Counted from the first letter of the stretch, positions 29,486-43,649 are shown. The stretch is DNA of 64,000 nucleotides from Spongiibacter thalassae (GCF_012272835.1 NZ_JAAWWK010000002.1:915856-979855); one strand, 5' to 3'. Numbers and translations are program-made. Notes: generated by a model not told the origin, from the letters alone.

Positions 29486-31759
29486 ATGTTGAGTAAAGAT
29501 CTCGAAGCGACGCTCAGCCAGGCATTTAAATCAGCCCGCAGCCGGCGACACGAGTTTATGACCGTGGAACACCTGCTCCTTGCGCTGGCTGATAACGATG
29601 CAGCAATAAAAGTGCTGGTTGCCTGTGGTGCCGACCTCAAACAGCTAAAAGGCGACCTCAGTGAATTTGTTGAGGCGACGACCCCGCGCATTCCCGACGA
29701 CGATGTAGAGCGCGACACCCAGCCCACCCTCGGTTTTCAGCGCGTGCTCCAGCGGGCAGTGTTCCATGTACAGTCCTCCGGCAAGCAGGAGGTTACTGGC
29801 GCCAATGTTCTGGTTGCGATTTTCAGCGAACAGGAAAGCCAGGCGGTGTACTTCCTCAAGGCGCAAAACGTCAATCGACTGGATGTGGTGAACTACATCA
29901 CCCACGGTATTTCCAAAGTTGCCGACAATGAGTCCGGCGAGCACGAGCAGCACCGTGAGCAGGAAGGTGAGGGCGGTGATCCCGAGCAGCGCCCACTGGA
30001 AAGTTTTTCGACCAACCTGAACGAAGAAGCCAAGGCCGGTCGCATCGATCCGCTGATTGGGCGCGCCGAGGAAGTCGAGCGGGTTGCCCAGATTCTGACC
30101 CGCCGCCGCAAAAACAACCCTTTGCTGGTCGGTGAATCCGGTGTCGGCAAAACGGCGATTGCCGAGGGCTTGGCCAAACGCATCGTTGATGGCGAAGTGC
30201 CCGACGTACTTGCCGATAGTGTGGTGTATTCGCTGGATATGGGCGCGCTGCTCGCGGGCACCAAATATCGGGGCGACTTCGAGAAACGTCTCAAGGGTTT
30301 GTTGGCCGATCTGAAAAAACGGGAAGGGGCGATTCTGTTCATCGACGAAATTCACACCATCATCGGTGCTGGTGCGGCCTCCGGTGGAGTGATGGATGCG
30401 TCGAACCTGCTTAAACCCCTGCTTAGCTCCGGGCAGATGCGCTGCATAGGCTCGACCACCTTCCAGGAGTACCGCGGTATTTTCGAGAAGGACCGGGCCT
30501 TGAGCCGCCGCTTCCAGAAAGTGGATGTGAGCGAGCCCAGCGTCGAGGACACCTTCCTTATCCTCAAGGGACTGAAGTCCCGCTTTGAGGGGCACCACGA
30601 GCTGCGCTATACCGATGGTGCCTTGCGCACGGCGGCGGAGCTGTCGGCACGTTATATCAATGACCGTTTTCTGCCGGACAAGGCGATCGACGTGATCGAC
30701 GAGGCGGGGGCTTACCAGCGCCTGCAAAAGCCGGAAAACCGTATTGAAACCATTGATGTGCCGGAAATCGAGGCAATTGTTGCGAAAATCGCCCGTATTC
30801 CTCCGAAGAGCGTGTCTTCCGACGACAAGGCGTCTCTGGCCAAGCTGGAAGATAATCTGAAAATGGTGGTGTTCGGCCAGGATCAGGCGATCACTGAGCT
30901 CAGCGCCTCCATCAAGCTGGCCAGGGCCGGACTGAAATCCGGCGACAAACCGATTGGTTCTTTCCTGTTGGCGGGGCCCACCGGTGTCGGTAAAACCGAG
31001 GTGTGCCGGCAGTTGGCCAAGATTATGGGCATGGAGTTGGTGCGCTTTGATATGTCGGAGTACATGGAGCGGCACACGGTTTCCCGGCTGATTGGCGCGC
31101 CTCCTGGCTATGTCGGCTTCGATCAGGGCGGTCTGCTGACCGACGCGGTGACCAAGCACCCCCACTGTGTGGTGTTGTTGGACGAAATCGAAAAAGCCCA
31201 CCCTGATTTATTCAATCTGCTGTTGCAGGTGATGGATCACGGGGCATTGACCGATAACAACGGCCGCAAGGCCGACTTCCGCAATGTCATTCTGGTAATG
31301 ACCACCAATGCCGGCGCAGAAAGTATCAGTCGTCGTTCTATTGGTTTTACCGAGCAGGATCACCACACCGATGCGAACGAGGCCATCAATCGCCTGTTCA
31401 CCCCGGAGTTCCGCAACCGACTGGATAACGTGATTAACTTTGCGCCGCTGCCCGAGGAGGTTGTTCTGACGGTGGTGGATAAATTCCTGGTAGAGTTGCA
31501 GTCGCAGCTGGATGACAAAAAAGTTGCCCTGCATATCGACGACGACGCGCGGCGTTGGCTGGTGGCCAAGGGTTACGACAAGCAAATGGGCGCGCGGCCA
31601 ATGGCGCGAGTTATTCAGGAGCACATCAAGAAGCCGCTCGCAGAGATGGTGTTGTTTGGTGAGCTTGAGGGGCAGGGTGGTACGGTGTACATCAGCACCA
31701 AGGGTGACAAGCTGGAGTTGCGTGCGGAATCTGTGAGGGAGCCTGAAACGGAGACCTGA
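29486..31759 (+). CDS. clpA: ATP-dependent Clp protease ATP-binding subunit ClpA
   Basis: ClpA is the AAA+ unfoldase that feeds ClpP. The 757-residue protein has an N-domain with double Clp repeats (about 1-145) and D1 with Walker A VGESGVGKTAIAEG (Lys222) and Walker B ILFIDEIHTIIG. D2 follows with AGPTGVGKTEVCRQLA and VVLLDEIEKAHPDLFN. The ClpP-docking tripeptide is IGF in RRSIGFTEQD. No middle coiled-coil is present, which separates it from ClpB. The stop codon sits in the loop of a perfect 8-bp palindrome. Confidence 0.97.
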   Translation: MLSKDLEATLSQAFKSARSRRHEFMTVEHLLLALADNDAAIKVLVACGADLKQLKGDLSEFVEATTPRIPDDDVERDTQPTLGFQRVLQRAVFHVQSSGKQEVTGANVLVAIFSEQESQAVYFLKAQNVNRLDVVNYITHGISKVADNESGEHEQHREQEGEGGDPEQRPLESFSTNLNEEAKAGRIDPLIGRAEEVERVAQILTRRRKNNPLLVGESGVGKTAIAEGLAKRIVDGEVPDVLADSVVYSLDMGALLAGTKYRGDFEKRLKGLLADLKKREGAILFIDEIHTIIGAGAASGGVMDASNLLKPLLSSGQMRCIGSTTFQEYRGIFEKDRALSRRFQKVDVSEPSVEDTFLILKGLKSRFEGHHELRYTDGALRTAAELSARYINDRFLPDKAIDVIDEAGAYQRLQKPENRIETIDVPEIEAIVAKIARIPPKSVSSDDKASLAKLEDNLKMVVFGQDQAITELSASIKLARAGLKSGDKPIGSFLLAGPTGVGKTEVCRQLAKIMGMELVRFDMSEYMERHTVSRLIGAPPGYVGFDQGGLLTDAVTKHPHCVVLLDEIEKAHPDLFNLLLQVMDHGALTDNNGRKADFRNVILVMTTNAGAESISRRSIGFTEQDHHTDANEAINRLFTPEFRNRLDNVINFAPLPEEVVLTVVDKFLVELQSQLDDKKVALHIDDDARRWLVAKGYDKQMGARPMARVIQEHIKKPLAEMVLFGELEGQGGTVYISTKGDKLELRAESVREPETET

Positions 31760-31767
31760 GGTCTCCG
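31749..31767. other. Palindrome centred on the clpA stop codon
   Basis: CGGAGACC-TGA-GGTCTCCG is a perfect 8-bp inverted repeat whose 3-nt loop is the clpA stop codon. No T-tract follows on the plus strand. It lies 20 bp from the convergent infA stop and may act as a shared mRNA 3' stem. Confidence 0.55.
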
Positions 31768-31786
31768 CAGCGGGCAGGGCCTGTAC

Positions 31787-32005
31787 TTAGCGGCCGCGGA
31801 AGGTAATGCGGCCCTTGGTCAGGTCATAGGGAGTCAGTTCAACCTTAACCTTGTCGCCGGTCAATATGCGGATATAGTGCTTGCGCATTTTTCCGGAAAT
31901 ATGGGCGGTGACGACATGCCCATTCTCCAGGCGAACCCGGAACGTTGTATTTGGCAGGGTATCGATAACCTCGCCTTCCATTTCAATCTGGTCTTCTTTC
32001 GCCAT
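31787..32005 (-). CDS. infA: Translation initiation factor IF-1
   Basis: IF-1 binds the 30S A site during initiation. The 72 residues match the standard length, with the OB-fold sequence [19 protein letters not shown] at the start and RITFRGR at the end. The start ATG at 32005 matches the family; the longer frame upstream adds nonconserved sequence. Convergent with clpA and conserved in this location in Pseudomonas. Confidence 0.97.
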   Translation of the reverse strand: MAKEDQIEMEGEVIDTLPNTTFRVRLENGHVVTAHISGKMRKHYIRILTGDKVKVELTPYDLTKGRITFRGR

Positions 32006-32199
32006 TCGGCAATAACCCTCGGATATGCGGTTGAATGTGGAACGGTAGACCGCGGTCGGCCCAAAAACTGCGCGCATTTTGCCCTAATTAGCGCCATTAG
32101 GCAATTTGCTATTTGCCACTGAGGGGCGGGCGGTGGCAAAACTTTGGGCAATTGGCAGTAATGCCTTAATCAAGGCCCTGTGTCGCGGCAGATTTCACT

Positions 32200-32904
32200 T
32201 CAATTCAGGCGAATCCAGCGCTGGCTCATCAATAATTCAATGGGGCGGTAGTTGGTTTTATAGCGCATCTTGTTGCAGTCGCGTATCCAGTATCCCAAAT
32301 ACACGTAGGGAAGATTGCGCTGCTGGCACTGCATGATTTGCCATAACACCGCGTATTTACCCAGACTGCGACGGCGGTCATCCGGGTCGTAGAAGGTATA
32401 AATTGCTGACACGCCGTCCTCCACGGGGTCTGAAACGGCCACGGAAATCAAACGATCATTGTCGTAAAAGTGAATGTACCGAGTGTCACTGCGCCCTTCG
32501 GTGATAAAGCTGGCAAATTGCTCGGGGTCGGCGGGATACATGTCGCCGTCGGTATGGCGAGCATTGATATAGCGTTCGTAGAGACCATATGCCTGTGTTG
32601 ATAACTCACGTGTGGCCACGACTGTGAGGTCGGCGTTGCGGTTGAACAGCTTCCGTTGGTTGCGGCTGAAAGTGAATTCCGCAACAGGTACCCGGCAGGG
32701 AATGCACTGCTGGCAGCCCTCGCAATTAGGGCGATAGTAGTGATTGCCACTGCGGCGAAAGCCGCGCTGCGACAGCAGGCTATAAAGTGAACTTGATACG
32801 GCGATATCCGGGTCGACAAACAGGGTTTTGGCCTCCCGGTCATCAAAGTAACTGCAGGGGTGGGGGTGGGTGGAGAACAGCTTGATTCGCTTTTCGTCGG
32901 TCAC
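32200..32904 (-). CDS. bpt: Aspartate/glutamate leucyltransferase Bpt
   Basis: Bpt transfers leucine from Leu-tRNA to N-terminal Asp or Glu of proteins, creating a primary N-degron read by ClpS. The 234-residue protein has the ATE-type N-terminal cysteine cluster in NCEGCQQCIPCRVPVAEF, the ISVAVSDPVEDGVSAIY block and the VYLGYWIRDCNKMRYKTNY C-terminal motif typical of the bacterial leucyl form. The start is GTG with GGAGG upstream. It lies 69 bp downstream of aat on the same strand. Confidence 0.95.
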   Translation of the reverse strand: MTDEKRIKLFSTHPHPCSYFDDREAKTLFVDPDIAVSSSLYSLLSQRGFRRSGNHYYRPNCEGCQQCIPCRVPVAEFTFSRNQRKLFNRNADLTVVATRELSTQAYGLYERYINARHTDGDMYPADPEQFASFITEGRSDTRYIHFYDNDRLISVAVSDPVEDGVSAIYTFYDPDDRRRSLGKYAVLWQIMQCQQRNLPYVYLGYWIRDCNKMRYKTNYRPIELLMSQRWIRLN

Positions 32905-32973
32905 AGCCAGAAACCTCCGGCTCCGGGGTGTGGTGCCGCTCTGGTCGATTCCGCTATATCACTGCTGCGCATA

Positions 32974-33690
32974 TCAAGACGTAATGGCATGGACGCCCGG
33001 GGCAGGCCAGGGTGGCGGAGCGTCGCAGGGCGTCTGACAGTGCTGCTGTAATAGGTGGCGGAATGCCTCCCGTGGTACATCTTCGGCTCCCATGCTGTGG
33101 AGGTAATCATTGCCGACCTGGCAATCGATCACGTTGACCCCAAGTGGCTCTAGTATTGCACACAGGTTGACCAAGGCAATCTTTGAGGCGCTGGGACGGC
33201 GGCTGAACATCGACTCACCGAAAAACATGTGGCCAATTGCCAGTCCGTACAAGCCGCCGACCAGCTCCTCTTCCTGCCACACTTCGACGGAGTGTGCCCA
33301 GCCGAGTTCAAACATACGCAGATAGGCGGCCTTCATTGCCGGGGTTATCCACGTACCTGGTCGTTTCGGGCCAAGTTGCGCACAGCCATCAAGCACCTCG
33401 CCAAAGGCGGTATCGGTTTTTACCTCGAAGGACTCGCGGCGCATCAGCTTGCGCAGGCTGCGTGAGATATGGAGGCGTTCGGTAAATAATAGAGTGCGGG
33501 GATCTGGCGACCACCACAGAATGGGCTGTCCCTCTTCGTACCAGGGGAAGATACCCTGTCGATAGGCTTCCAGCAGGCGCTCAGGTCGCAGGTCTCCGCC
33601 CGCCGCGAGTAAACCGGCAGGGGCAGCGAGGGTGCGGCTGATATCCGGAAATCGAATATCAGCCTTGTCCAACCAGGGAAGGCCGGGCAT
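32974..33690 (-). CDS. aat: Leucyl/phenylalanyl-tRNA-protein transferase Aat
   Basis: Aat adds Leu or Phe to N-terminal Lys or Arg, the other arm of N-degron formation. The 238-residue GNAT-fold protein shows FPDISRTLAAPAGLLAAGGD, the RQGIFPWYEEGQPILWWSPD signature and GGLYGLAIGHMFFGESMFSR. All ClpS/ClpA pathway components are thus within about 4.7 kb. The gene follows trxB by 20 bp on the same strand. Confidence 0.96.
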   Translation of the reverse strand: MPGLPWLDKADIRFPDISRTLAAPAGLLAAGGDLRPERLLEAYRQGIFPWYEEGQPILWWSPDPRTLLFTERLHISRSLRKLMRRESFEVKTDTAFGEVLDGCAQLGPKRPGTWITPAMKAAYLRMFELGWAHSVEVWQEEELVGGLYGLAIGHMFFGESMFSRRPSASKIALVNLCAILEPLGVNVIDCQVGNDYLHSMGAEDVPREAFRHLLQQHCQTPCDAPPPWPAPGVHAITS

Positions 33691-33710
33691 ATAACCTGAG
33701 GGGAAGGGTG

Positions 33711-34808
<1,098 letters not shown>

Positions 34809-34847
34809 TCAACATTCTGCAGTATAAACAAAGGAAGCGATTTTCCC

Positions 34848-37190
34848 TTGGCAAAATCCGCTACACACGACAAAACTCCCAAAGATGGCAACAAACGACG
34901 GGACGCACTGCAGTTGCGAGTGCGCGAAGGCTTGTTAATCGGCCTCGTCGCCGTGTGCCTGTTTATTTTCGTCGCTCTGGTGACCTATAGCAGTAGCGAC
35001 CCAGGTTGGTCCCGCACCGGTAGTGGTGAGGGCGTACACAATGCCGGCGGTCCGGTGGGGGCGTGGCTGGCTGATGTGTTTTACGCTCTGTTTGGCTATA
35101 TGGCTTATCTATTCCCTATATTACTGGCATTTCGCGCCAGCAGGTTGTTCCGCGACCGTTTTATCAGCCGCGGGTTCGACGCGGTGGTTTTCGCTCTGCG
35201 TCTGATTGGTTTTATGCTGGTGATGATTGCGGCGACGGGCCTGGCGGGCAACGAGGATCAGGGGCACAGCGGTTTGCCCTTTGGCGCCGGTGGGGTGCTT
35301 GGCAGTGCGGTGGGGCATGCAACTCTGGCGTCCTTTAACGAGTTTGGCAGCCGACTGCTGCTGATTGCTGTGCTGTTGTTCGGTATTACCGTGTTTACCG
35401 ATATTTCCTGGATCAAAGTGATCGATAAGCTGGGCGCAGTTACCCTTTTGCTCGCCGAGCGCCTGCAAGACCGTTTTTACCATTGGCGCAAGCGTCGCGC
35501 AGAGGCCGCTGCCGCCAGGGTGGCACAGGTTCAGCGCAAGGAGTCGGTGGCTAAAAAAACCGAAATTCAGCGCGACCGCGTGGCGCCCACCATCGCGCCG
35601 CCGCCCAAACCGGTGCAGCAGTCGGCGCGGGTTGAAAAAGAGAAACAGGCATCCTTGTTTGACGGGATTATCACCGGAAAATTGCCCTCGTTGACACTGC
35701 TCGATCCCGCTGAGCGCCACCCGGACAAGGGTTTTTCCCCCGAAACCCTTGAGGCCATGTCCCGCTTGCTGGAAATCAAGCTGCTGGATTTTGGTGTTTC
35801 CGCCAAGGTGGTATCGGTCTTTCCCGGCCCGGTGATTACCCGCTTTGAACTGGAGCCCGATGCGGGGGTTAAGGTCAGTAAAATCAGTAATCTGGTCAAG
35901 GACCTGGCGCGCTCGCTGGCGGTCATCAGCGTGCGGGTGGTCGAGGTCATTCCCGGCAAGCCCTATGTCGGCATAGAGATTCCCAATGAAGATCGTGAGA
36001 TTGTCAATTTCCGCGAAGTGCTGTCTTCCGAGGCCTTTGAAGCGGCGAAATCCGCGCTGACGCTGGCGCTGGGGCACGATATATCGGGCGAGCCGGTGTG
36101 CGCGGATCTGGCCAAAATGCCCCACCTGCTGGTTGCCGGTACCACCGGGTCCGGTAAGTCGGTGGGGGTGAACGCGATGCTGCTGAGCCTGCTCTACAAA
36201 TCCACTCCTGAGGAAGTGCGGCTATTGCTGGTAGACCCGAAGATGCTGGAACTGTCGGTATACGACGGCATTCCCCACCTGCTGACACCGGTCATTACCG
36301 ATATGAAGGACGCTGCCAATGGCCTGCGTTGGTGTGTCGCGGAAATGGAGCGGCGCTACAAACTGATGTCGGCGATGGGCGTAAGGAATCTCGCCGGTTT
36401 TAACCGCAAGATCAAGGAAGCCATTCAGGCCGGTGAGCCAATCAAGGACCCGCTGTGGAAACCCGAGGAGAACTACCAGCCCGGGGCTGAGGTGGCAGAG
36501 GCACCTGATTTGGAAGTGCTGCCCGCGATTGTCGTGGTAATAGATGAATTCGCCGATATGATGATGATCGTCGGCAAAAAGGTGGAAGAACTTATCGCCC
36601 GAATCGCCCAGAAAGCCCGTGCAGCGGGGATTCACCTGATACTGGCGACCCAGCGTCCTTCGGTGGACGTTATCACCGGTTTGATCAAGGCGAACGTGCC
36701 GACGCGGATCGCCTTTCAGGTTTCGTCGAAAATTGATTCCCGCACGATACTGGATCAGGGCGGAGCGGAGCAGCTACTCGGCCACGGGGATATGCTCTAT
36801 ATGCCACCTGGTTCCGGTATTCCGGTGCGGGTACATGGCGCCTTCTGTTCAGACGAAGAAGTACACAGAGTTGTCGCCGATTGGAAAAAACGGGGAGAAC
36901 CGCGCTATATCGATGGTCTATTGGAGGAGGGCAGTACCACTGACGCCATGCCCGGCATGCCTCCCGAAGGTGCCGAGGGCGACGATGGTGAAAGCGATGC
37001 TCTCTACGACGAAGCGGTTCGCTTCGTCACCCAAAGCCGTCGTGCGTCGATTTCCTCGGTGCAACGCAAGCTGCGCATTGGCTACAATCGCGCCGCACGA
37101 CTTATCGAAACCATGGAGTCCGCGGGAGTGGTCTCTGAAATGGCGAGCAATGGCAGCCGGGAAGTCCTTGCGCCACCGCCAGTCGAATAG
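34848..37190 (+). CDS. ftsK: DNA translocase FtsK
   Basis: FtsK is anchored at the septum and pumps DNA to bring dif sites together for XerCD. The 780-residue protein begins with four predicted membrane segments (about 25-200), a short basic linker (about 205-265) rather than the very long E. coli one, and an ATPase motor with Walker [16 protein letters not shown] (Lys437) and Walker [16 protein letters not shown] winged-helix gamma domain (about 720-770) for KOPS recognition ends the protein. The start is TTG, backed by AAGGAAG at 34831-34837; no in-frame ATG lies nearby. lolA starts 8 bp downstream. Confidence 0.96.
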   Translation: MAKSATHDKTPKDGNKRRDALQLRVREGLLIGLVAVCLFIFVALVTYSSSDPGWSRTGSGEGVHNAGGPVGAWLADVFYALFGYMAYLFPILLAFRASRLFRDRFISRGFDAVVFALRLIGFMLVMIAATGLAGNEDQGHSGLPFGAGGVLGSAVGHATLASFNEFGSRLLLIAVLLFGITVFTDISWIKVIDKLGAVTLLLAERLQDRFYHWRKRRAEAAAARVAQVQRKESVAKKTEIQRDRVAPTIAPPPKPVQQSARVEKEKQASLFDGIITGKLPSLTLLDPAERHPDKGFSPETLEAMSRLLEIKLLDFGVSAKVVSVFPGPVITRFELEPDAGVKVSKISNLVKDLARSLAVISVRVVEVIPGKPYVGIEIPNEDREIVNFREVLSSEAFEAAKSALTLALGHDISGEPVCADLAKMPHLLVAGTTGSGKSVGVNAMLLSLLYKSTPEEVRLLLVDPKMLELSVYDGIPHLLTPVITDMKDAANGLRWCVAEMERRYKLMSAMGVRNLAGFNRKIKEAIQAGEPIKDPLWKPEENYQPGAEVAEAPDLEVLPAIVVVIDEFADMMMIVGKKVEELIARIAQKARAAGIHLILATQRPSVDVITGLIKANVPTRIAFQVSSKIDSRTILDQGGAEQLLGHGDMLYMPPGSGIPVRVHGAFCSDEEVHRVVADWKKRGEPRYIDGLLEEGSTTDAMPGMPPEGAEGDDGESDALYDEAVRFVTQSRRASISSVQRKLRIGYNRAARLIETMESAGVVSEMASNGSREVLAPPPVE

Positions 37191-37198
37191 GAAATATC

Positions 37199-37804
37199 AT
37201 GGGTATTTGGCGCCTTTGTACCGTTGTTTGCTTTGCCTTTCTCAGTTCGATGGCCCTTGCGGGGGACGTCGCTCAGCTGCATTTGCACCTGTCATCGATG
37301 AAAACCCTGGATGCGAAATTCAAGCAAACGGTGATGGATGACAGCGGTAATATTCTGCAGCAGAGCGAGGGTGTTCTCGCGGTAGAGCGGCCCAACAAAA
37401 TACGCTGGGAAAGCACGTCGCCGTTTCGCTACCTGTTGGTTAGCGACGGTGAGACCCTGTGGCGCTACGACGCCGAATTGGAGCAGGTGAACACCGAGGC
37501 CTTCGATACGGAGGTCGCCCAGGCGCCCGCGATGATTATCGGCGCCAGCATTGAACAGCTCGATGCCCAGTTTGACGTGAAACTGCATAAGCAGGATACC
37601 CTGCGGGAATTTACCCTGATTCCCAAAGTCCCGCAGATGTTCAGCGAAATGACCCTGCGTTTTCGTCAGGGGAAGCTGATTGCCATGCAGTTAAGTGACA
37701 ATCTTGAGCAGCGAACCTTCATCGAATTTGTCGCGCCGAAGTACAATACGCGACTTCCGGCATCCCTGTTCCGCTTCGACCCGGAGACTGCGGCGAGCCA
37801 ATGA
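37199..37804 (+). CDS. lolA: Outer-membrane lipoprotein carrier LolA
   Basis: LolA shuttles lipoproteins across the periplasm from LolCDE to LolB. The 201-residue protein has a signal peptide (about 1-21, ending SSMALAG) and the beta-barrel half characteristic of the family: [31 protein letters not shown] and [15 protein letters not shown]. Its stop overlaps the rarA start as ATGA. The gene lies between ftsK and rarA, a standard gammaproteobacterial order. Confidence 0.95.
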   Translation: MGIWRLCTVVCFAFLSSMALAGDVAQLHLHLSSMKTLDAKFKQTVMDDSGNILQQSEGVLAVERPNKIRWESTSPFRYLLVSDGETLWRYDAELEQVNTEAFDTEVAQAPAMIIGASIEQLDAQFDVKLHKQDTLREFTLIPKVPQMFSEMTLRFRQGKLIAMQLSDNLEQRTFIEFVAPKYNTRLPASLFRFDPETAASQ

Positions 37805-39093
37805 CAGACCAGCAGGCGCCTCTCGCGGCAAGGATGCGGCCTCAGCGGCTTGAAGACTATCGCGGACAACAGCATATCCTCGGCGATGGTCAGCCTCTAA
37901 GGCGGGCGCTGGAAACCGGGCAACTGCATTCGATGATTTTCTGGGGTCCCCCGGGAGTGGGCAAGACGACACTGGCCCAGCTCATTGCCCTGCGTGTGGA
38001 CGCCCACTTTATTCAACTCTCGGCGGTGCTGGCCGGGGTCAAGGATATTCGCAATGCGGTGGAACAGGCGCGGCAGGCGCTCGCCTGCGGCCGCCGTACC
38101 ATTCTGTTTATCGACGAAGTTCACCGCTTTAACAAGGCCCAGCAGGACGCTTTTCTGCCCTATGTTGAAGACGGTACGGTCATTTTCGTGGGTGCTACCA
38201 CGGAAAACCCGAGTTTCGAAATCAATAACGCACTGCTGTCCCGGGCCAGGGTGTATCCGCTGCGGGCATTGGCCCAGAGCGATATCCTCGAGATTCTTAC
38301 CCACAGTCTGGAGGCGGAAGGGTGGCCTGTCGAGCCCAGTGTACTGCAACACCTTGCCGAACAGGCCGACGGTGATGCCCGGAGGGCGTTGAACCTGCTG
38401 GAGCTGGCAATGGATATGGCGCAGCAGGAAGGCAGTGGTGAACTCAGCGACGAGTTGGTCAGCCGGGCGATGAGTCATCAGCCGCGCCGGTTCGACAAAG
38501 GCGGCGACCTGTTCTACGAGCAGATATCCGCCCTGCACAAATCCGTGCGGGGCAGTTCCCCCGACGGAGCCCTGTATTGGTTGGTGCGTATGCTCGACGG
38601 CGGCTGTGACCCGGTGTATATCGCGCGCCGCTTGCTGCGCATGGCCAGCGAAGATATTGGCAATGCCGATCCGCGAGCATTGCGCATTTGTATCGATGCC
38701 TGGGATGTTCAGGAGCGATTGGGTAGCCCGGAAGGGGAGCTGGCACTGGCCCAGGCGGTGTGTTATTTGGCGGCGGCACCTAAAAGCAATGCGGTATACA
38801 GCGCCTTTAACCGCCTGCGTAAGGAAATTGCCGAGTCCCCCAGCTACGACGTGCCCATGCATCTGCGCAACGCGCCGAGCAAGCTGATGAAGTCGCAGGG
38901 CTTTGGTGAGGGCTATCGCTACGCCCATGACGAGCCAGAGGCCTATGCCGCCGGTGAAAACTATTTGCCCGAGGCCCTGGGAGACAAGCGCTTCTATGAG
39001 CCGGTACCCCGCGGACTGGAAAAGAAAATCGGCGAAAAACTGCGCTATCTTCGGCAACTGGACGCACAAAGTCCTTATAAACGCTATCGTTAG
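37801..39093 (+). CDS. rarA: Replication-associated recombination protein A (RarA/MgsA)
   Basis: RarA is a clamp-loader-like AAA+ ATPase acting at stalled replication forks. The 430 residues include Walker [14 protein letters not shown] (about 49-61), Walker [18 protein letters not shown], sensor-1 [13 protein letters not shown] and the C-terminal tetramerisation region ([18 protein letters not shown]). It overlaps lolA by 4 bp and is probably cotranscribed with ftsK-lolA. Confidence 0.95.
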   Translation: MTDQQAPLAARMRPQRLEDYRGQQHILGDGQPLRRALETGQLHSMIFWGPPGVGKTTLAQLIALRVDAHFIQLSAVLAGVKDIRNAVEQARQALACGRRTILFIDEVHRFNKAQQDAFLPYVEDGTVIFVGATTENPSFEINNALLSRARVYPLRALAQSDILEILTHSLEAEGWPVEPSVLQHLAEQADGDARRALNLLELAMDMAQQEGSGELSDELVSRAMSHQPRRFDKGGDLFYEQISALHKSVRGSSPDGALYWLVRMLDGGCDPVYIARRLLRMASEDIGNADPRALRICIDAWDVQERLGSPEGELALAQAVCYLAAAPKSNAVYSAFNRLRKEIAESPSYDVPMHLRNAPSKLMKSQGFGEGYRYAHDEPEAYAAGENYLPEALGDKRFYEPVPRGLEKKIGEKLRYLRQLDAQSPYKRYR

Positions 39094-39142
39094 CAGCGCA
39101 ACTTGGTAAAATGCGGCGTTTTTACCGCCGGGAGGGGGGATT

Positions 39143-40854
<1,712 letters not shown>

Positions 40855-40858
40855 TCCT

Positions 40859-42259
40859 ATGGAATTCCTGCCACTGTTCACCAATCTGAACGGTAAAACC
40901 TGCCTGCTGATTGGTGGTGGCCAGATCGCCCTGCGCAAGGCGAGACTGCTGCGTAAAGCCGGAGCGGTGTTGCGGGTGGTGAGTCCGAAGGTCATCCCCG
41001 AGCTCAAATCGTTAATGCAGCCCGCGGACGAGTTATTGAGCAGCGGCTATGATGACAGCGTGCTCAACGGCGTATTTCTGGCGATTGCCGCCACCGACGA
41101 CGAGCCCCTGAACCGGCAGATTTCCCAAGATTGCCACCGTCTGAATATTCCGGTCAATGTGGTCGATAACCCGGAATTGTGCAGCTTTATCCTGCCCGCC
41201 ATTATTGACCGCTCTCCAGTGGTTGTCGCGGTGAGCAGTGGTGGCAACAGCCCCGTACTGGCGCGGCTGATTCGATCCCGGTTGGAGAGCAGTATTCCCA
41301 CCTCCTACGGGCGTCTCGCTCACCTGGTGGGTAAATTCCGCGACGCGGTGAAAGCGAAATTCAGCGATATTGAGGATCGCCGGGATTTCTGGGAGCAGAC
41401 ATTGCAAGGGCCCATTGCTGAAATGGTGTTCGCCGGCAATGACGAGGCGGCGGAGCAGATGCTCAGCAAGGCGATTAATCAGACCGAGCTGCGACCCGGC
41501 GGCGAGGTGTATTTGATTGGCGCTGGACCCGGAGACCCGGATTTGATGACCTTCAAGGCCCTGCGTCTGCTACAGCGCGCTGATGTGGTGCTCTACGACC
41601 GACTGGTCGCTCCGGCGATTGTCGAGCTGTGCCGTAAGGATGCCGAACGGGTGTATGTTGGCAAGGAGCGGTCAAACCACGCCGTGCCCCAGGAAAATAT
41701 CAACCAGTTACTGGTGCGCTATGCCAGCGAAGGGCGCAAGGTTGCCCGACTGAAGGGGGGCGACCCGTTTATTTTCGGCCGCGGCGGTGAAGAAATCGAA
41801 GAGCTCGCCGAACATAATATTCCCTTTCAGGTCGTACCGGGTATTACCGCGGCGGCGGGCTGCGCCAGTTATGCCGGTATTCCACTGACCCACCGGGATT
41901 ATGCGCAGTCGGTGCGCTTTGTCACCGGTCACCTGAAGGACAATTCGATCAACCTTCCCTGGAGTGAGCTGGTTCACGGGCAGCAGACAATAGTGTTCTA
42001 CATGGGGCTGGTGGGCCTGCCGGTGATCTGTGAACAGTTAATTGCTCACGGCCGCAATGCCGACACACCAATGGCACTGGTACAACAGGGCACTACGGTC
42101 GATCAGCAGGTGGTGGTCGCCACGCTGGGCACTATGGTTGATGCAATTGCGGAGAGGCCAGTGAAGGCCCCCACGCTGATTATCGTCGGCGAAGTGGTCG
42201 CACTGCGTGAAAAACTCGCCTGGTATGAAAAGTATGACCTGAGCAAGCCGGAGCTGTAA
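40859..42259 (+). CDS. cysG: Siroheme synthase CysG (trifunctional)
   Basis: CysG converts uroporphyrinogen III to siroheme, the cofactor of sulfite and nitrite reductases. The 466-residue protein combines an N-terminal NAD-dependent dehydrogenase/ferrochelatase part ([40 protein letters not shown]) with a C-terminal uroporphyrinogen methyltransferase ([55 protein letters not shown]). ATG 40859 is preceded by GGAG. A functional link to cysB at 1.1 kb is through sulfur assimilation. Confidence 0.96.
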   Translation: MEFLPLFTNLNGKTCLLIGGGQIALRKARLLRKAGAVLRVVSPKVIPELKSLMQPADELLSSGYDDSVLNGVFLAIAATDDEPLNRQISQDCHRLNIPVNVVDNPELCSFILPAIIDRSPVVVAVSSGGNSPVLARLIRSRLESSIPTSYGRLAHLVGKFRDAVKAKFSDIEDRRDFWEQTLQGPIAEMVFAGNDEAAEQMLSKAINQTELRPGGEVYLIGAGPGDPDLMTFKALRLLQRADVVLYDRLVAPAIVELCRKDAERVYVGKERSNHAVPQENINQLLVRYASEGRKVARLKGGDPFIFGRGGEEIEELAEHNIPFQVVPGITAAAGCASYAGIPLTHRDYAQSVRFVTGHLKDNSINLPWSELVHGQQTIVFYMGLVGLPVICEQLIAHGRNADTPMALVQQGTTVDQQVVVATLGTMVDAIAERPVKAPTLIIVGEVVALREKLAWYEKYDLSKPEL

Positions 42260-42293
42260 CGGTATTTGGCTGACAGCAACTATGGGAGAAAAT

Positions 42294-43649
42294 ATGTCCG
42301 ACTACGATTACGACCTTTTCGTCATCGGTGCCGGTAGCGGCGGTGTTCGCGCCGCGCGGATGTCCGCTGGATACGGTGCCCGTGTAGCTATCGCCGAGTC
42401 CCGCTATCTGGGTGGCACCTGTGTGAACGTCGGCTGTGTTCCCAAAAAATTATTCAGCTACGCCGCCCATTTTCCGGAAAATATCCACGATGCAGCGGGC
42501 TTTGGTTGGGATGTGCCGAGCCCCAGGCTGGATTGGCCGCGCCTGAGGGACAATAAAACCCGCGAAATCGAGCGCCTGAACGGCATCTACGGCAATATGC
42601 TGAATAATGCCGGGGTGACGATAATCAATGGTCACGCACGTATTGTCGATAGCCATACGGTTGACGTGGGGGGAAAGCGTTATTCCGCCGAACGCCTGTT
42701 GATTGCGGTGGGCGGCTGGCCCTTTACCCCGGACATTCCCGGGGCTGAGCATATAATCAGTTCCAACGAAGTGTTCTACCTTGATGAATTGCCCCGCCAA
42801 GCGGTGGTGGTTGGCGGCGGCTATATCGCTACCGAGTTCGCCGGTATTCTTCAGGGACTTGGGGTAGAGGTAACGCAAATTTACCGAGGGCCGCTGTTCC
42901 TGAGGGGCTTCGATCAGGAAATTCGCGAACATCTGGTTACCGAAATGCAGCAGCAGGGCGTCACCCTGGCCTTCAACGAAAATGTCACTGCAATAGAGAA
43001 GCGGGCAGAGGGTGATTTTCAGTTGAGCCTGGAAAACGGCGGCACCATGAGCACCGGGCTGGTGTTATACGCCACCGGGCGCAAGCCCTTGCTGGATAAT
43101 CTCGGGTTGGAGAACACTGAGGTAACGCTGAATGACAAGGGCTATATCGCCGTTGACAGCACCTTCCAGACGGCCGACCCGAGCATTTATGCGCTGGGCG
43201 ATGTCACCGGGGGAATTGAATTAACACCGGTTGCCCTGGCGGAGGGAATGAACCTTGCGAAACGGCTCTTTGCGGGTATCGACGAGCCGCTGGACTACGA
43301 CTATATTCCTACGGCGATCTTTTCCCAGCCGAATATTTCGACTGTTGGCTACAGTGAAGAGCAGGCGAGGGATAAATTCGGCGAAATCAGCGTGTTTACC
43401 TCTCGCTTTCGTCATCTCAAGCACACCCTGACGGACAACCCGTCCAAAGTCTTTCTGAAACTGGTGGTGGACAGGGCCTCAGACCGTGTTGTCGGTGCCC
43501 ATATGCTTGGGGATGATGCCGGAGAGTTGATTCAGGGGATTGCGGTGGCGATTCGCGCCGGTGCGACGAAACGGGATTTCGATACCACCATTGGTATTCA
43601 CCCCACAGTGGCCGAGGAGTTTGTAACGATGCGCGAGGCGACCCGCTAG
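42294..43649 (+). CDS. gor: Glutathione-disulfide reductase
   Basis: Gor regenerates glutathione with NADPH. The 451-residue flavoprotein carries the FAD motif [15 protein letters not shown], the redox-active Cys43 and Cys48 in [13 protein letters not shown], and the NADPH-binding [14 protein letters not shown]. The C-terminal interface [14 protein letters not shown] has the catalytic His-Glu pair. The [12 protein letters not shown] form and the HPT motif are typical of Gor rather than lipoamide dehydrogenase. ATG 42294 has GGGAGA directly upstream. It converges on prc with a short inverted repeat between. Confidence 0.93.
   Translation: MSDYDYDLFVIGAGSGGVRAARMSAGYGARVAIAESRYLGGTCVNVGCVPKKLFSYAAHFPENIHDAAGFGWDVPSPRLDWPRLRDNKTREIERLNGIYGNMLNNAGVTIINGHARIVDSHTVDVGGKRYSAERLLIAVGGWPFTPDIPGAEHIISSNEVFYLDELPRQAVVVGGGYIATEFAGILQGLGVEVTQIYRGPLFLRGFDQEIREHLVTEMQQQGVTLAFNENVTAIEKRAEGDFQLSLENGGTMSTGLVLYATGRKPLLDNLGLENTEVTLNDKGYIAVDSTFQTADPSIYALGDVTGGIELTPVALAEGMNLAKRLFAGIDEPLDYDYIPTAIFSQPNISTVGYSEEQARDKFGEISVFTSRFRHLKHTLTDNPSKVFLKLVVDRASDRVVGAHMLGDDAGELIQGIAVAIRAGATKRDFDTTIGIHPTVAEEFVTMREATR

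Noticed and set aside
29645..31201. Long minus-strand open frame (over 500 codons) opposite clpA
   Set aside because: It lies antisense to a clear clpA gene and its translation resembles no protein family; it reflects codon bias in the real gene.
39094..39142. Possible fluoride riboswitch before crcB
   Set aside because: The 49-bp gap is too short and lacks the crcB-motif pseudoknot sequence; the GGCG/CGCC repeat there is small.
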